Shown here piece after piece: positions 1 through 8,413 of a stretch of DNA of 28,196 bases. The translations under genes and the position numbers were made by a program. Numbering within the stretch: position 1 is the stretch's first letter; every line of letters starts with the position of its first letter. The stretch is from Phellopilus nigrolimitatus (Eukaryota; Basidiomycota; Agaricomycetes; Hymenochaetales; Hymenochaetaceae), in contig JAJOHG010000338.1 of the NCBI GenBank assembly GCA_021029095.1, positions 1-28,196 of the forward strand, given 5' to 3'. The notes under the pieces were generated by a model, which did no database searches, was not told where the DNA came from, and saw only the letters and a list, made by a program, of their open reading frames with translations.

Positions 1-801
1 CTAAAGCCACATTTTTTATCTCTTTTACAGGCTCTCAACCGGGCTCCGCGCGCTCGACCACGCCGTCGAGAGCCTCTACCGACCGGGCGTACCTCAACCC
101 TGTGAAAATCCTCTGCTACGCGGCCATCGCAGAACTCTTCACGTACCTTCCGCTGTCGAAGGCGCACCCTACGGATGTCGCAGTCCGCCAGCGTCTCCGT
201 GGATGAGCCTGTGGCCGCTCAAGTTCGAGATACGGACGTCCGTGCCTTCCTTTCTCTGCGGTCTGTTATTCATTTTATCTTATTCTGTTTCAGCGGCCTG
301 GGCCTCTCGCACGTTCTCGGACACAAACTCGGCGCGAAGTACCACATCAGCCATGGAATCACATCCGTGCGCTTCGTCTTTTTCTCCTTCTCATCATACG
401 CCCTCAGCTGATTCCCGATTCATGCAGTGCCTCACTCTCTCCCCCGTCGTTGCTCTGCAATCCAGGATCGCCTCCAGCACGGACAAGCGGGATCTCGCAG
501 GCGCGCTCGCCGCGCTCCATATCCCTTCTTCCGGTACGCCCGAGGCGGACATCCTGCGGCTCTCGTCAGAGATCGACAAGTAAGTGCACTCATGCAAATA
601 TACCATATAGTATAAAGTGTGCAATATTTTCTGACTTCGCGAAGACTGGTGACGCAACTCGGGCTGAAGACGGACCTCGCTGCGTGCGCTGTGCCCGTTG
701 AGGACCTTCCTACGATCGCGGAGCAAGCGCTCGGCAGCAGGGACGACGCGCGCTTCCCGGCGGTGTGCGGGCTCCTTGAGGGTCTGTATCCCATCTCGTA
801 A
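1..801 (+). pseudogene. Maleylacetate reductase 3' fragment (frameshifted copy)
   Basis: This is a copy of the last four exons of the MAR gene at 12526-14066, starting inside an intron at the window edge. It contains the iron-binding-type segment LSHVLGHKLGAKY (about 309-345) and the terminal exon ending at the TAA at 799-801. Relative to the intact gene, ten bases are missing after position 198. The shifted frame meets a TGA at 204-206, so this copy cannot give a normal enzyme. The later introns (about 230-286, 365-425, 583-644) keep their splice sites. Whether the 5' half exists upstream cannot be seen. It is certainly MAR-derived, and very probably a pseudogene on the evidence of the deletion. 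Confidence 0.88.
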
Positions 802-1448
802 GTGTGTTAAGCTAAACTGTAAGAAATTGAAATAAGGGGAGCTTGGTGTGAACCATGTAGCTTTTTCCAGTCGTGTATGTAAATGTAACATCCTGTGTAT
901 TAAGGAAAAGCATGAATATGAGATCGCTTTCACGGATTGCATGGTATTAAATACTTCAGTATTGATATGACTGACTGAATGTGGCTGAACGTGATCGACT
1001 TGTCTTACATGTAATTTGTTGGAAAAAAAAAATACAAAACAATGTACTCATTGACTACTGAGTGACCAGTGTAAGACACATCTCAGATAGAAAAAAAAGG
1101 GGGACCAGTAGGTAGTCGGTTACACCTGCATTATATAGTTTCATATAGAGCACGTTCCCATCATTCGAGTCAGGCGCGTCTCCTTGTCCTCGGGCGTCAC
1201 CTCGGAGGGGCTTCGAGAGGGCGAGCATTGCCCTTGCGTGCACATCAGCAATTCAACATTTGTGATTAAGCCCGGGGGGGGGGGGGGGGGGGGGGGGTGA
1301 CCTAGGAATTGCACCCAGAGGCTGTAGATGGTGTTATTTTTCACTCTTTAAATAATTGTGTCTACCAAGCTTCAGATGGGGGTTTGTGTCAAAAATATGT
1401 TTCATAACTATGACATTCTATGATATGGTACTGTACAGTAGCAATCTT
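802..1448. other. Intergenic stretch between MAR fragment and M gene L1
   Basis: This is the 3'-to-3' interval between the MAR fragment (+) and M gene L1 (-), and is the inverted copy of 11880-12525. I see no convincing gene. It holds a 24-base G run and short AT-rich stretches suited to transcript ends. Confidence 0.6.
1274..1297 (+). repeat. Homopolymer (G)24
   Basis: An uninterrupted run of 24 G preceded by CCC. The mirror position in the other arm (12030-12053) carries 24 C. Long G runs are hard to sequence and can form quadruplex DNA. Confidence 0.9.
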
Positions 1449-2132
1449 TCATAGTTGGCCAAATGCAGCTTGTAGTTTTTGGTCAGAAACAACTGCATAA
1501 TCGAAGGCCCGGCTTAGGTTTGAAAAAAAAAAAATTGACCATGTCTCATAACAAAGCCATCCTCCTTTATCATCGATACAAGACTCATCCTCATGAATGA
1601 AGTCGACAATTTCAGATGGTCTCCCTGCATATGCAACAAGGTCTCCATCAATATTGCCTTCAACAGTCTCTGTCAGATTCATTGTCACTGTGCATTTGGC
1701 ACAAATGTCATGGGTCACAGAAGGAATAGGTCAGTGCTTCACATAGTCCAGTGAAATTTTCCATAGCTCACATCTGATGCATACCATCCCCTCACCAAAC
1801 ATCTTGTAGTAGATAGGTTTGGTGCGATGGCGCACGTCGTATTGGGCTTCAGGAAAACAGAACTGGTCAGCATTATGGACAAGCACAGGAAACAAATACA
1901 AGGTTGGGAAGCAGCACAAATGAATCCCCTTACACATGTTATGGTGCGCAATTACTTTCAAAACGTGCAGAAAGTCTTCTTTCTTAATGTTCTTAAAGTC
2001 CTTAATTTGAACCTCTGTAAATCCGCCTGGTGCTTCATCTATGGCTTTCACCAGAGCCTGTGGGCACATGTCAGGTCGAGGCATATATAGTTATAGACAC
2101 AAACTCACCGGGGTAATATTGGTCTGCACCAT
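1449..2132 (-). CDS. Family M protein L1, single module, function unknown
   Basis: Not a family I recognise. Four exons: 2132-2109, 2057-1934, 1846-1772, 1687-1449. They give an open frame of 153 codons with intron phases 0, 1, 1. Exon 1 codes for only eight residues (MVQTNITP). Exon 2 (module part A) contains GGFTEVQIKDFKNI; exon 3 (part B) IYYKMFGEGMVCIR; exon 4 (part C) YAGRPSEIVDFIHEDE, followed by a private C-terminus. There is no signal peptide or membrane segment, so the product is probably intracellular. Exons 1-3 match gene R1 (11202-11807) almost perfectly. Exon 4 differs by indels, including an expanded A/T run, that lengthen the end by 26 residues. It is more AT-rich than the MAR, FR and CDF exons around it. 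The start follows a conserved TATA box by about 100 bases. Confidence 0.72.
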
Positions 2133-2560
2133 TATTTAAGTATCGTTAAGCTGAGGAACCTTTTGAAGTTGATTGAGAGGGGCTGTTATGCTGCTTGCGA
2201 TTGATGGAGTTCAGGAAAACGTATGGGTTTTTATACGCGCAGCCACAGTCAGCGAAGCGCACACGCCAAAGTCTGCGTCGTGACGGTCGCCCGCTTTGCG
2301 GAGCATAGGAGAACGCGTAATGCACCAGAGTATTGCAGTGGCGAAGCTTCGTTGCCTGGGGAGCAACATCGTATGCGTTGCAGTTTGCTGCTCCTTGGCG
2401 CTGGCTCTTGACTTGCAACGACTCCATTTCTGCCTCCATGCATCACAGCGAGCGGCATTAGTTGCGAATCAGTAGAAAGCTCAGCTTTGACTTTCTTCAT
2501 CTGGGGCAGCCGGCGTCTGCGAGTCCTTTGCTGTCCTCGGGAATCCTGCATTCTTTGTAC
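2133..2560 (-). promoter_or_regulatory. Family M promoter, L1 copy
   Basis: TATAAAA reads on the minus strand at 2229-2235, about 100 bases before the start codon. Upstream, a GC-rich block containing GCTCCGCAAAGCGGGCGACC is shared with the promoters at 7594-8065, 10780-11201 and (slightly changed) 16951-17478. This region is almost identical to 10780-11201. Confidence 0.72.
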
Positions 2561-2749
2561 TAGTTCTGCAATCAGACCAAGCAAACTGGATACAAATCGC
2601 CACAAGGTTGCACAGCAAACATAAAATGCAAGCAATCATCGAAGCTGGTATGCAAAGCTAATTATTGGACACGCAAAGCGGTGCGATGCTGAGGTAGTGG
2701 ACTAGCCGGAAAGTGGTTTGTCGTCAGAACGGAAGCGAAAGGGCCTGTG

Positions 2750-2990
2750 TTGGGTGGCGCAGGCGGGACCTCGTATTCGAGGCTGGCGGCGTTCTTGCAG
2801 ACGCGCAACGGTTTCAAGTTGTCCTGAGATATACATGTATATGAATATGACTGAATGAAGGCACTGGAAGACGTTCAGGCGCGAGTCTGCTCGCTGTTCA
2901 CGGTCCATTCGCCGACAAGGGCCGTGTCGGCCGCGTCCAGAAATCTTCATCGACACAACTGGGCAAAAGCAGACGGGCATCGTCGGGTTG
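2750..2990 (-). pseudogene. Relic of flavin-reductase-domain gene exons 5-6
   Basis: On the minus strand the sequence reads like exons 5 and 6 of the FR gene (15028-15115, 15169-15222) with the intron between them. GTCGATGAAGATTTCTGGAC matches the exon 5 acceptor region, and GAATACGAGGTC matches the exon 6 end. Substitutions, indels and loss of the rest of the gene leave no usable frame. Because intron sequence is kept, this is a DNA-level duplicate and not a retrocopy. It lies between M gene L1 and a CDF 5' fragment, as do two sister relics. Confidence 0.75.
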
Positions 2991-3351
2991 TACGTCTGAC
3001 GTCTCCAAATAACAAAGTGAACAGTGCTCAACAGTACGCGCGCCTTGCGCGAGGAAAGAGCAATCGTTATCAAGCTCCGCGTGTCGGGCTGTCGAGTGTT
3101 GGCCAAACTCATGCGTTTTATAAAAATGAAATACCATTGGCAACACCATGGTATACTGTAGATACATATGGAGGCGAGTGCGGCGTCGATCACGCCTCCC
3201 CGGGCAGAAGAAGAAGTATGGTGCAAAGAGAGAACACAGCGGCCGACACAGAAAATGAAATGAAAAAAAAAAGAAAAGAATGGTCCAATTGAGTTTCTTC
3301 ATTCCATATCCATCCGCTGCCGCCAATACGGCACGTCCTGCGTCCTCGCCC
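2991..3351 (+). other. Duplicated CDF upstream region
   Basis: This is the inverted homologue of the sequence upstream of the intact CDF gene (about 9913-10330) and of 15942-16340. It includes A/T-rich runs just before the CDF start and the shared CATATG...GTATAC-like stretch. I see no gene in it. Confidence 0.6.
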
Positions 3352-3637
3352 ATGCTCGGCTGCCGACCACCGCGCCGCTACTATCCCCTCAGACTCACAC
3401 CTCGCGCGCGCATCTGCGCGCACCTCGTGCGGATTTCCTGCGTCTGCGACACGCCATCAGAGCCGGCACCCACGGCTGCGCCTAGTAGCCACAGACTTGT
3501 CCGCGCGAATTCGACGTCAAGCAAGGGAAAGGGGAAGGGAAATAGGAAGCAAGAAACAGAGGAGAAGGACAATTTAAACCGCTCAGACCACTCACACTCC
3601 CACTCCCACTCGCATTCGCTCTTTGACGGCCACTTGA
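3352..3637 (+). pseudogene. CDF metal transporter, 5' fragment (copy 1)
   Basis: Starts at the same ATG as the intact CDF gene at 9912 (MLGCRPPRR versus MLGRRPPRR). It follows its mitochondrial-type leader and reaches the His/Ser run HSHSHSHSHSLF. About 50 bases of the leader are missing, and similarity ends abruptly near 3637, before any membrane segment. Beyond the break the sequence is unrelated, so no transporter can be made. A segmental-duplication edge. Confidence 0.85.
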
Positions 3638-3639
3638 AG

Positions 3640-4900
3640 ATGACGGCCTCCTGCCAACGAACCTCGCCCATATGAGCCCCGCACCGGGCCCCGCCCCTTG
3701 CCTATGACAGCGGCTCGCGGGCATGCGCGTGATATGTATGCGGCGAAGTACGTCTCTTCACCCTCGAGCGTCGCCCCGAACGGCTTCAGGAGGTCGAGAA
3801 TTGAGTCGATGTGTCGTGCGCCGTCTGCGCGCGCGTGCGTGCGCGTGCAGTTCACGTTGTGGTCCGAGCTGGGAACCAGCGTAATGTGAGCGACGCGGAT
3901 GCAAGGGAAGGGGAGGGAGAGGAGGGGAGAATGGCTTACTTCCAGGCGGAAGTGCCGCATGCACACGCAGAACTCGAGCCAGCCCTCCACGTCGACGGAC
4001 AGCTCGATGTGCCAGAGAGGCCACGCGAAGTAGTGCAGCGCGGCCGGCGCCAGCGCAGTGCAGAACGTATAGTATGTATATGTATAGTATGGCCGGCAGA
4101 CGCACCTTCTCCGTCATGTTCTCCTCCGGGACAGTGTACGAGATGTGTCTCCTGCAGACAAAATAAGGCAGACGTGAACCGTCGACTGGATGATCGCACT
4201 CGAGACGGGCATGTTCTGCGGTCTGCTTGCCGACCTGCTGTGTGTAGTATGGGTACTCCTGGCGCTGCACGGGGCCCATCGACGATTCCATGAGCGCGTT
4301 CATGCCGCACACCCACTTGTAGCTGCGCGCGCCGATGCAGCCCGTCACGTCGACGCACAGCGGCGTGTTGTGGATATTTGGCAGCGGCTTCATGTTCGTC
4401 TCGTACGCGAGCAGCACGTCTTTGTCCATGCGTACCTTACGCCACGGAGCAGACACCCCGTAATCGAGCACCTGGCCCTTCCGGGCCGTGCAAAAGGTGT
4501 TTAGTAGATGTCGGCCCCGATGAATTCGGGATGCTCGCATTCGGGGAGGACGCTGCCATAGGCGATCTTCAGCAGCTTGAGCGGGACGCCCTTATACACC
4601 ACCGTCCCGCTTAAATACACCCGCTAAGTCCCGAGACGAAGTAAAAGAGTAAAGACGACGCACACGGTGCCCTCGCCCCACGGAGTATTGATGAGCTCGT
4701 CGCCATCACTGCAGCGTGACCATCAGCATCTTCGTCGATGTCGGGGACGCCGCCGTGGATCCGGATGCTGGCACCCGCAGACCCGGACGCACAAATGGTG
4801 CACGTTGTCCGTGAGCTTCCCTTGCATGAGCTGCCAGTGGTCACGGCGCGTCTGGTCGTTGAGCACCGGGTCCCCGCAGGTTGCCCGCCGAAGCGGCATT
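3640..4900 (-). pseudogene. Unrecognised, apparently decayed coding region
   Basis: I do not recognise this gene. On the minus strand several stretches have coding-like GC-rich sequence: about 4495-4230 (includes MDKDVLLAYETNMKPL, IGARSYKWVCGMNALMES and YPYYTQQ), about 4620-4510 (GTVVYKGVPLKLLKIAYG, HPEFIGADIY), about 4080-3950 (ALHYFAWPLWHIELSVDVEG) and about 3860-3700 (HIDSILDLLKPFGATLEGEE). A CAG acceptor at about 4159-4154 and GT donors are visible, but no set of splices keeps one frame. Stops fall between blocks, for example after HPEFIGADIY. It begins exactly where the CDF fragment breaks off. It could be the tail of a gene moved here by rearrangement, or a gene I have mis-spliced. Confidence 0.35.
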
Positions 4901-5079
4901 AGAACCGGGCCCGGCTTTCATCAAACCAGCCCCGTCTCCGATCAACGTACCGTCGGCCACCTCATATTGTCCTCGGTTGTTGATGATTTTCACTCTCTCC
5001 CCGCCTCGTATTTCACAATTCTGTAGCACACGCTCTCAATCCTCCAACGAAACACGACCTAGTGTCCCAGAGACAGAAA
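4901..5079. other. No gene recognised
   Basis: I see nothing supportable here beyond short open frames. It links the unrecognised remnant to the CDF 3' fragment. Confidence 0.4.
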
Positions 5080-5275
5080 CTAGGAATAAAGATACACGGA
5101 TTCGATCGGAATCCTGAGTGTACATACATGTCGTACGACTGGCCCTCCTTTTCCTCCTCCTTTTCTTCCTCCTTTTCCTCCTCCCTGCCGTCATCTTCCT
5201 TGGCTTAAATTTGACACGCACCGCGATCTCCCTGAGGACGCACGCAGCGCACTGCCAATCTCGAGCACAATGGCA
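5080..5275 (-). pseudogene. CDF metal transporter, decayed 3' fragment
   Basis: Collinear, in the same orientation, with 8355-8560. Shared are the 3' flank (AATAAAGATACA, GAGTGTACA), the Glu/Lys-rich C-terminal codons (TCCTCCTTTTCCTCC-type runs) and the segment coding near the intact VKF and RKEL residues. Indels destroy the frame. Together with the 5' fragment at 3352-3637 it shows that CDF pieces flank both ends of the unrecognised remnant. Confidence 0.7.
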
Positions 5276-5496
5276 GAACGTGTGTACAGTGATTAGAAGG
5301 AATAAGACTTAAGAGAGACTGCGAAGAGGACAGGTTGTACCAGCAACGGCGACCGCAGGTGAGAACATACACGTGACATTTGCCGCAACTCGGCATCAGG
5401 TGGTGACAAATACACACGGGTAATCTCATTCGGAAAGCAACAGCATAAATGAGCATAGTAGAATACTCAATACAAGAGCTACATAAATTACTGATA
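5276..5496. other. Short 3' interval after M gene L2
   Basis: Only the presumed 3' flank of the minus-strand M gene L2 is seen; there is no further gene. Confidence 0.5.
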
Positions 5497-7593
5497 CTAA
5501 GAGATGGCACAGTATTTCAGTTTTGTTCCTCTAGACCTGAGTGAGCAACATGAGTAAGAGATAGAAAACAGTAATAGTCTATGAGTGAACATGAGACTGA
5601 TTCTGATGCTCTAACACATACCTTTTTGCTGGATTTTCTCCAAGTTCACTGTAATATTCCTTGAGAACATATGATTAATTCTGATGCTCTAATGCTTACC
5701 TCTGTGCTGGCTGTCCTCTGGGCTCACTGTAATATGGCACTTCCCTGTATTCATTTTAATATTCCTTGAGAACATATGACTAAATTTGATGCTTTAATGC
5801 TTACATTTGTGCTGGCTGTTCTTTGAGCTCACTGTAATATTCCTTGAGAACATATGACTAATTATGATGCTCTAATGCTGACCTTTGTGTTTGCTGGGGA
5901 TTTCTGCGACCTTCCATAAAACAGTGACCGGCTCGCCAATGCACTAACTCAATGATTTGAGATGGTGTCCCTGAGTATGCAGCAATATCTTTATTGTTGC
6001 TCTCAACGGTCATTGTTGGATTCCTTGTCACTGTGTATTTGGTTTATATGTGATAGAAGGAATGTCAGGTCTCCATGTAGTCCCAGAAAAGAAATTTCAC
6101 AGCTTACATTTGATACACACCATCTCCAACCCCAAATGTATGAATCTTTTGTAGTAGATTTTGCATCTCTCTTGCTTTCCAATTTCCGCTTCAAGAAAAA
6201 ACACTGATCAGCAACAGGGAAAAAGCCCAGCTTGGGATCAGGCTGAGGCACATTCCAAACCACTCACCTGAGTAATGATATCTCATTTCTTTCTCAAGTA
6301 TTTTCAAGTCATCATTGTCTTTGTCCATAAGGACCTTGGGTGTAATCTCTATAAAATTGCCTTCTGCATTATTTACAACACCAATCTGAGGCTTTTGGCT
6401 CTTTCAATATCTGACACATACGCAGCTCTAGTCACAAACTCACTTTGCACATGCCCAAAATAACGCAGGGAGGGTGATAATGAATTAACTTTATGATTGC
6501 AGATGGTGTCCCTGAGATTGCAACCCAATCTTTATTGATATTGTCTTTAATAATCCTTGTTGGATTCTTTGTCACTGTATATTTATATGCATATAATAGA
6601 AAGAATAGGTCAGCTCTCCATGTAGTCTTTTCAAAAGGAGTTCCACAGCTTACCTCTGACACACACCATTTTTACTCCATTATCAATGAATATTTTATAA
6701 TAGAATTTGTACCCCACCTGTCCAACTTGAAAAAACAGCACTAGTCAGTAACATGTACAACCACTGGAAGCAAAGCACAGTCTGGGACCAGGCAGAAGCA
6801 TAATTCAAACTGCTCACGGTGATGCTCTTCCATTTCCTCCACAATGTACTTCAAGTCACCATTGTTCTTAAGGACTTCAGTTGTAATCTCTGTGAATCCA
6901 CCTTCTGCCTTATCTATGATTCTCAACCGGGACTGTTGGCACATCTCAGGATCTCAGGTGTTTCAGAAATTCAGATCTAGACACAGACTCACTCTGTACA
7001 TATTCTTAACTTGAAACACGAAGAACTCCTCATCACGATGCATTAATTCAATAATTTCAGATGGCGTCCCTGAGTACACAACAGCATCAATAAAAGTGTG
7101 GTCTTGAACAGTCCTTGTTTCTTCTCCTACTGTGCATTTGGGACATATGAGATAGAAGGAATATGTCAGATCTCTGTGTAGTCCCTTCAGGAGAAACTCT
7201 GCAGCTCACATCTAAAGCACACCATGTTCTTGCCATCATGTCTGAATCTTTTATAGATGAGTTTGTATTGCTGACAATAATATATGGCTTTAAGAAAACA
7301 GAACAAATCAACATCGTGGACAAACACTGGTAAGATTGCCCGGTTTGGAACCAGGCAGAAGCACAAATACAATTTACTCACACGTGTGATGCCATTTTAT
7401 TTCCTGTGCAGCATCCTCCAAATCATGATTGTTCTCAAGGATATCTGGTGTAAGCTCTGCAAATTTTCCTTTCGCTCTATCTATGGCTCCCCGCCAAGCC
7501 TGTCGGCAATCTCAGGGTCATCTGAAGCATTTGCAGTTCAAGTCACAGACTCACTTCATCCATTTCTTCGAAAACGCGTGCCTTAAGCGCCAT
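5497..7593 (-). CDS. Family M protein L2: three tandem modules plus microexon tail
   Basis: No known family recognised. Fourteen exons: 7593-7555, 7499-7382, 7287-7210, 7129-6993, 6932-6818, 6725-6654, 6574-6444, 6385-6268, 6188-6108, 6030-5883, 5831-5805, 5726-5700, 5648-5622, 5536-5497. They total 1158 nt (385 residues) with every junction in frame. After a 13-residue lead exon, a module of three exons A-B-C repeats three times (residues 14-124, 125-230, 231-345). Part A carries F.E(I/L)TP..L..N (FAELTPDILENN, FTEITTEVLKNN, FIEITPKVL). Part B carries YK.IYYKRF-like and MVC.R/K. Part C carries SGTPSEIIEL.H or close variants. Exon phases are 0-1, 1-1 and 1-0 in all three modules. Then three 27-nt phase-2 microexons code ELKEQPAQ, EPRGQPAQ and ELGENPAK, and a last exon ends at TAG 5499-5497. 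No signal peptide or membrane span. AT-rich compared with neighbours. Confidence 0.75.
5590..5890 (-). repeat. Tandem microexon repeat units (about 80-105 bp)
   Basis: Read on the minus strand, each unit is a donor (GTCAGC, GTAAGC or GTATGT), then GCATTAGAGCATCA, then TCATATGTTCTCAAGGAATATTACAG, then a 27-base exon. There are three full units; the end of the preceding exon 10 (6030-5883) resembles a fourth. Spacing between microexon starts is 105 and 78 bases. Intron and exon were duplicated together. Confidence 0.8.
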
Positions 7594-8065
7594 CTTTTAA
7601 GTAAGTTGATTTTCAAGTTTGAGAACTTTTTGAGATTGATTGAGAGGGGCTGTTATGCTGCCTGCAATTGACGGAGTTCAGAGAAACGTACAAGATTTTA
7701 TATGTGCAGCGCCAAGCAGCAAAGCGCACACCGAAGCCTGCCTCGCGACGGTCGCCCGCTTTGCGGAGCATACGAAAATGTGCAATGCGCCAGTGGCGAA
7801 GCTTCGTTGCCTGGGGAGCGACATCGTATGCGTTGCAGTTTGCTGTACCCTGGTGTAGGTCGTGGCAGTTGTCGGACTTTCATCCGACTTCAGCAGAACC
7901 TTTTTCGCCTCCTTGTATCATAGCTTATGACATTGAGCGCAAAGACAGCGCAAAGCTCGACTCGGACGTTCTTCATCTGGGGTGGCGGGTGTCGATGAGT
8001 ACTGGGTTCTTTGCTGTCCTCCAGAGCTGCACATCCTTGGTACTAGCCTCCAGACCGAGGGGCAG
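7594..8065 (-). promoter_or_regulatory. Family M promoter, L2 copy
   Basis: TATAAAA on the minus strand at 7696-7702 lies about 100 bases before the start codon. It is preceded by the shared block with GCTCCGCAAAGCGGGCGACC and, further upstream, by sequence homologous to 10780-10930 (GGACAGCAAAG motif). It is more diverged than the L1/R1 pair, and its far part is closest to 16951-17150. Confidence 0.7.
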
Positions 8066-8413
8066 GCAACCCCGATTATCACGCGGAATATCTTTTCGCT
8101 CGCTTTAGCCCCTGGTCTCGGCTAACATAAAGATCTGGAACATACCTGTGGCATCCGGAGATTCTGTCTTTGTAGAGCGTACAGTATCTACGTAGCCGGA
8201 AGGCCTTTTCTTCCTGTCCATCAGCGGCGGCGCGGTGAGAATTCGGGGTGCATGACTGTATGTACATGTACACTGCCCAGAATAAAAATCGGAATCATGT
8301 AGTGGGTGCTTGCAACCCTTAAGCAAACACGATGCACAATTCAAAAGACGTAAATCCAGAAAATAAAGATACAGGCGAACGAAAACCCGAGTGTACACGA
8401 AACAATAATCATT
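8066..8413. other. Interval between M L2 promoter and CDF 3' end
   Basis: The right part (about 8355-8413) is the CDF 3' flank, which is copied at 5080-5127. I see no gene in the rest. Confidence 0.5.

Larger units (their letters stand above)
1..3637. repeat. Left arm of a large inverted repeat
   Basis: The stretch is the reverse complement of 9578-13341. Base 1 pairs with 13341, base 2132 with 11202 (start codons of two M genes), and base 3637 with about 9578. The 1.7-2.5 kb part is almost identical: a 117-codon reading frame at 1731-2084 is repeated without an amino-acid change at 11250-11603. Divergence grows beyond about 2.85 kb, with many indels. The arm carries, in order, a MAR 3' fragment, M gene L1, an FR exon relic and a CDF 5' fragment. 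The arm may continue left of the window. Confidence 0.93.

Noticed and set aside
1274..1297. G run as telomere or regulatory quadruplex
   Set aside because: It is a plain homopolymer and not a telomere-type repeat; no evidence of function.
5050..5085. Small inverted repeat CCTAGT...ACTAGG as terminator or element end
   Set aside because: A six-base stem is too short to mean anything in a fungal genome.
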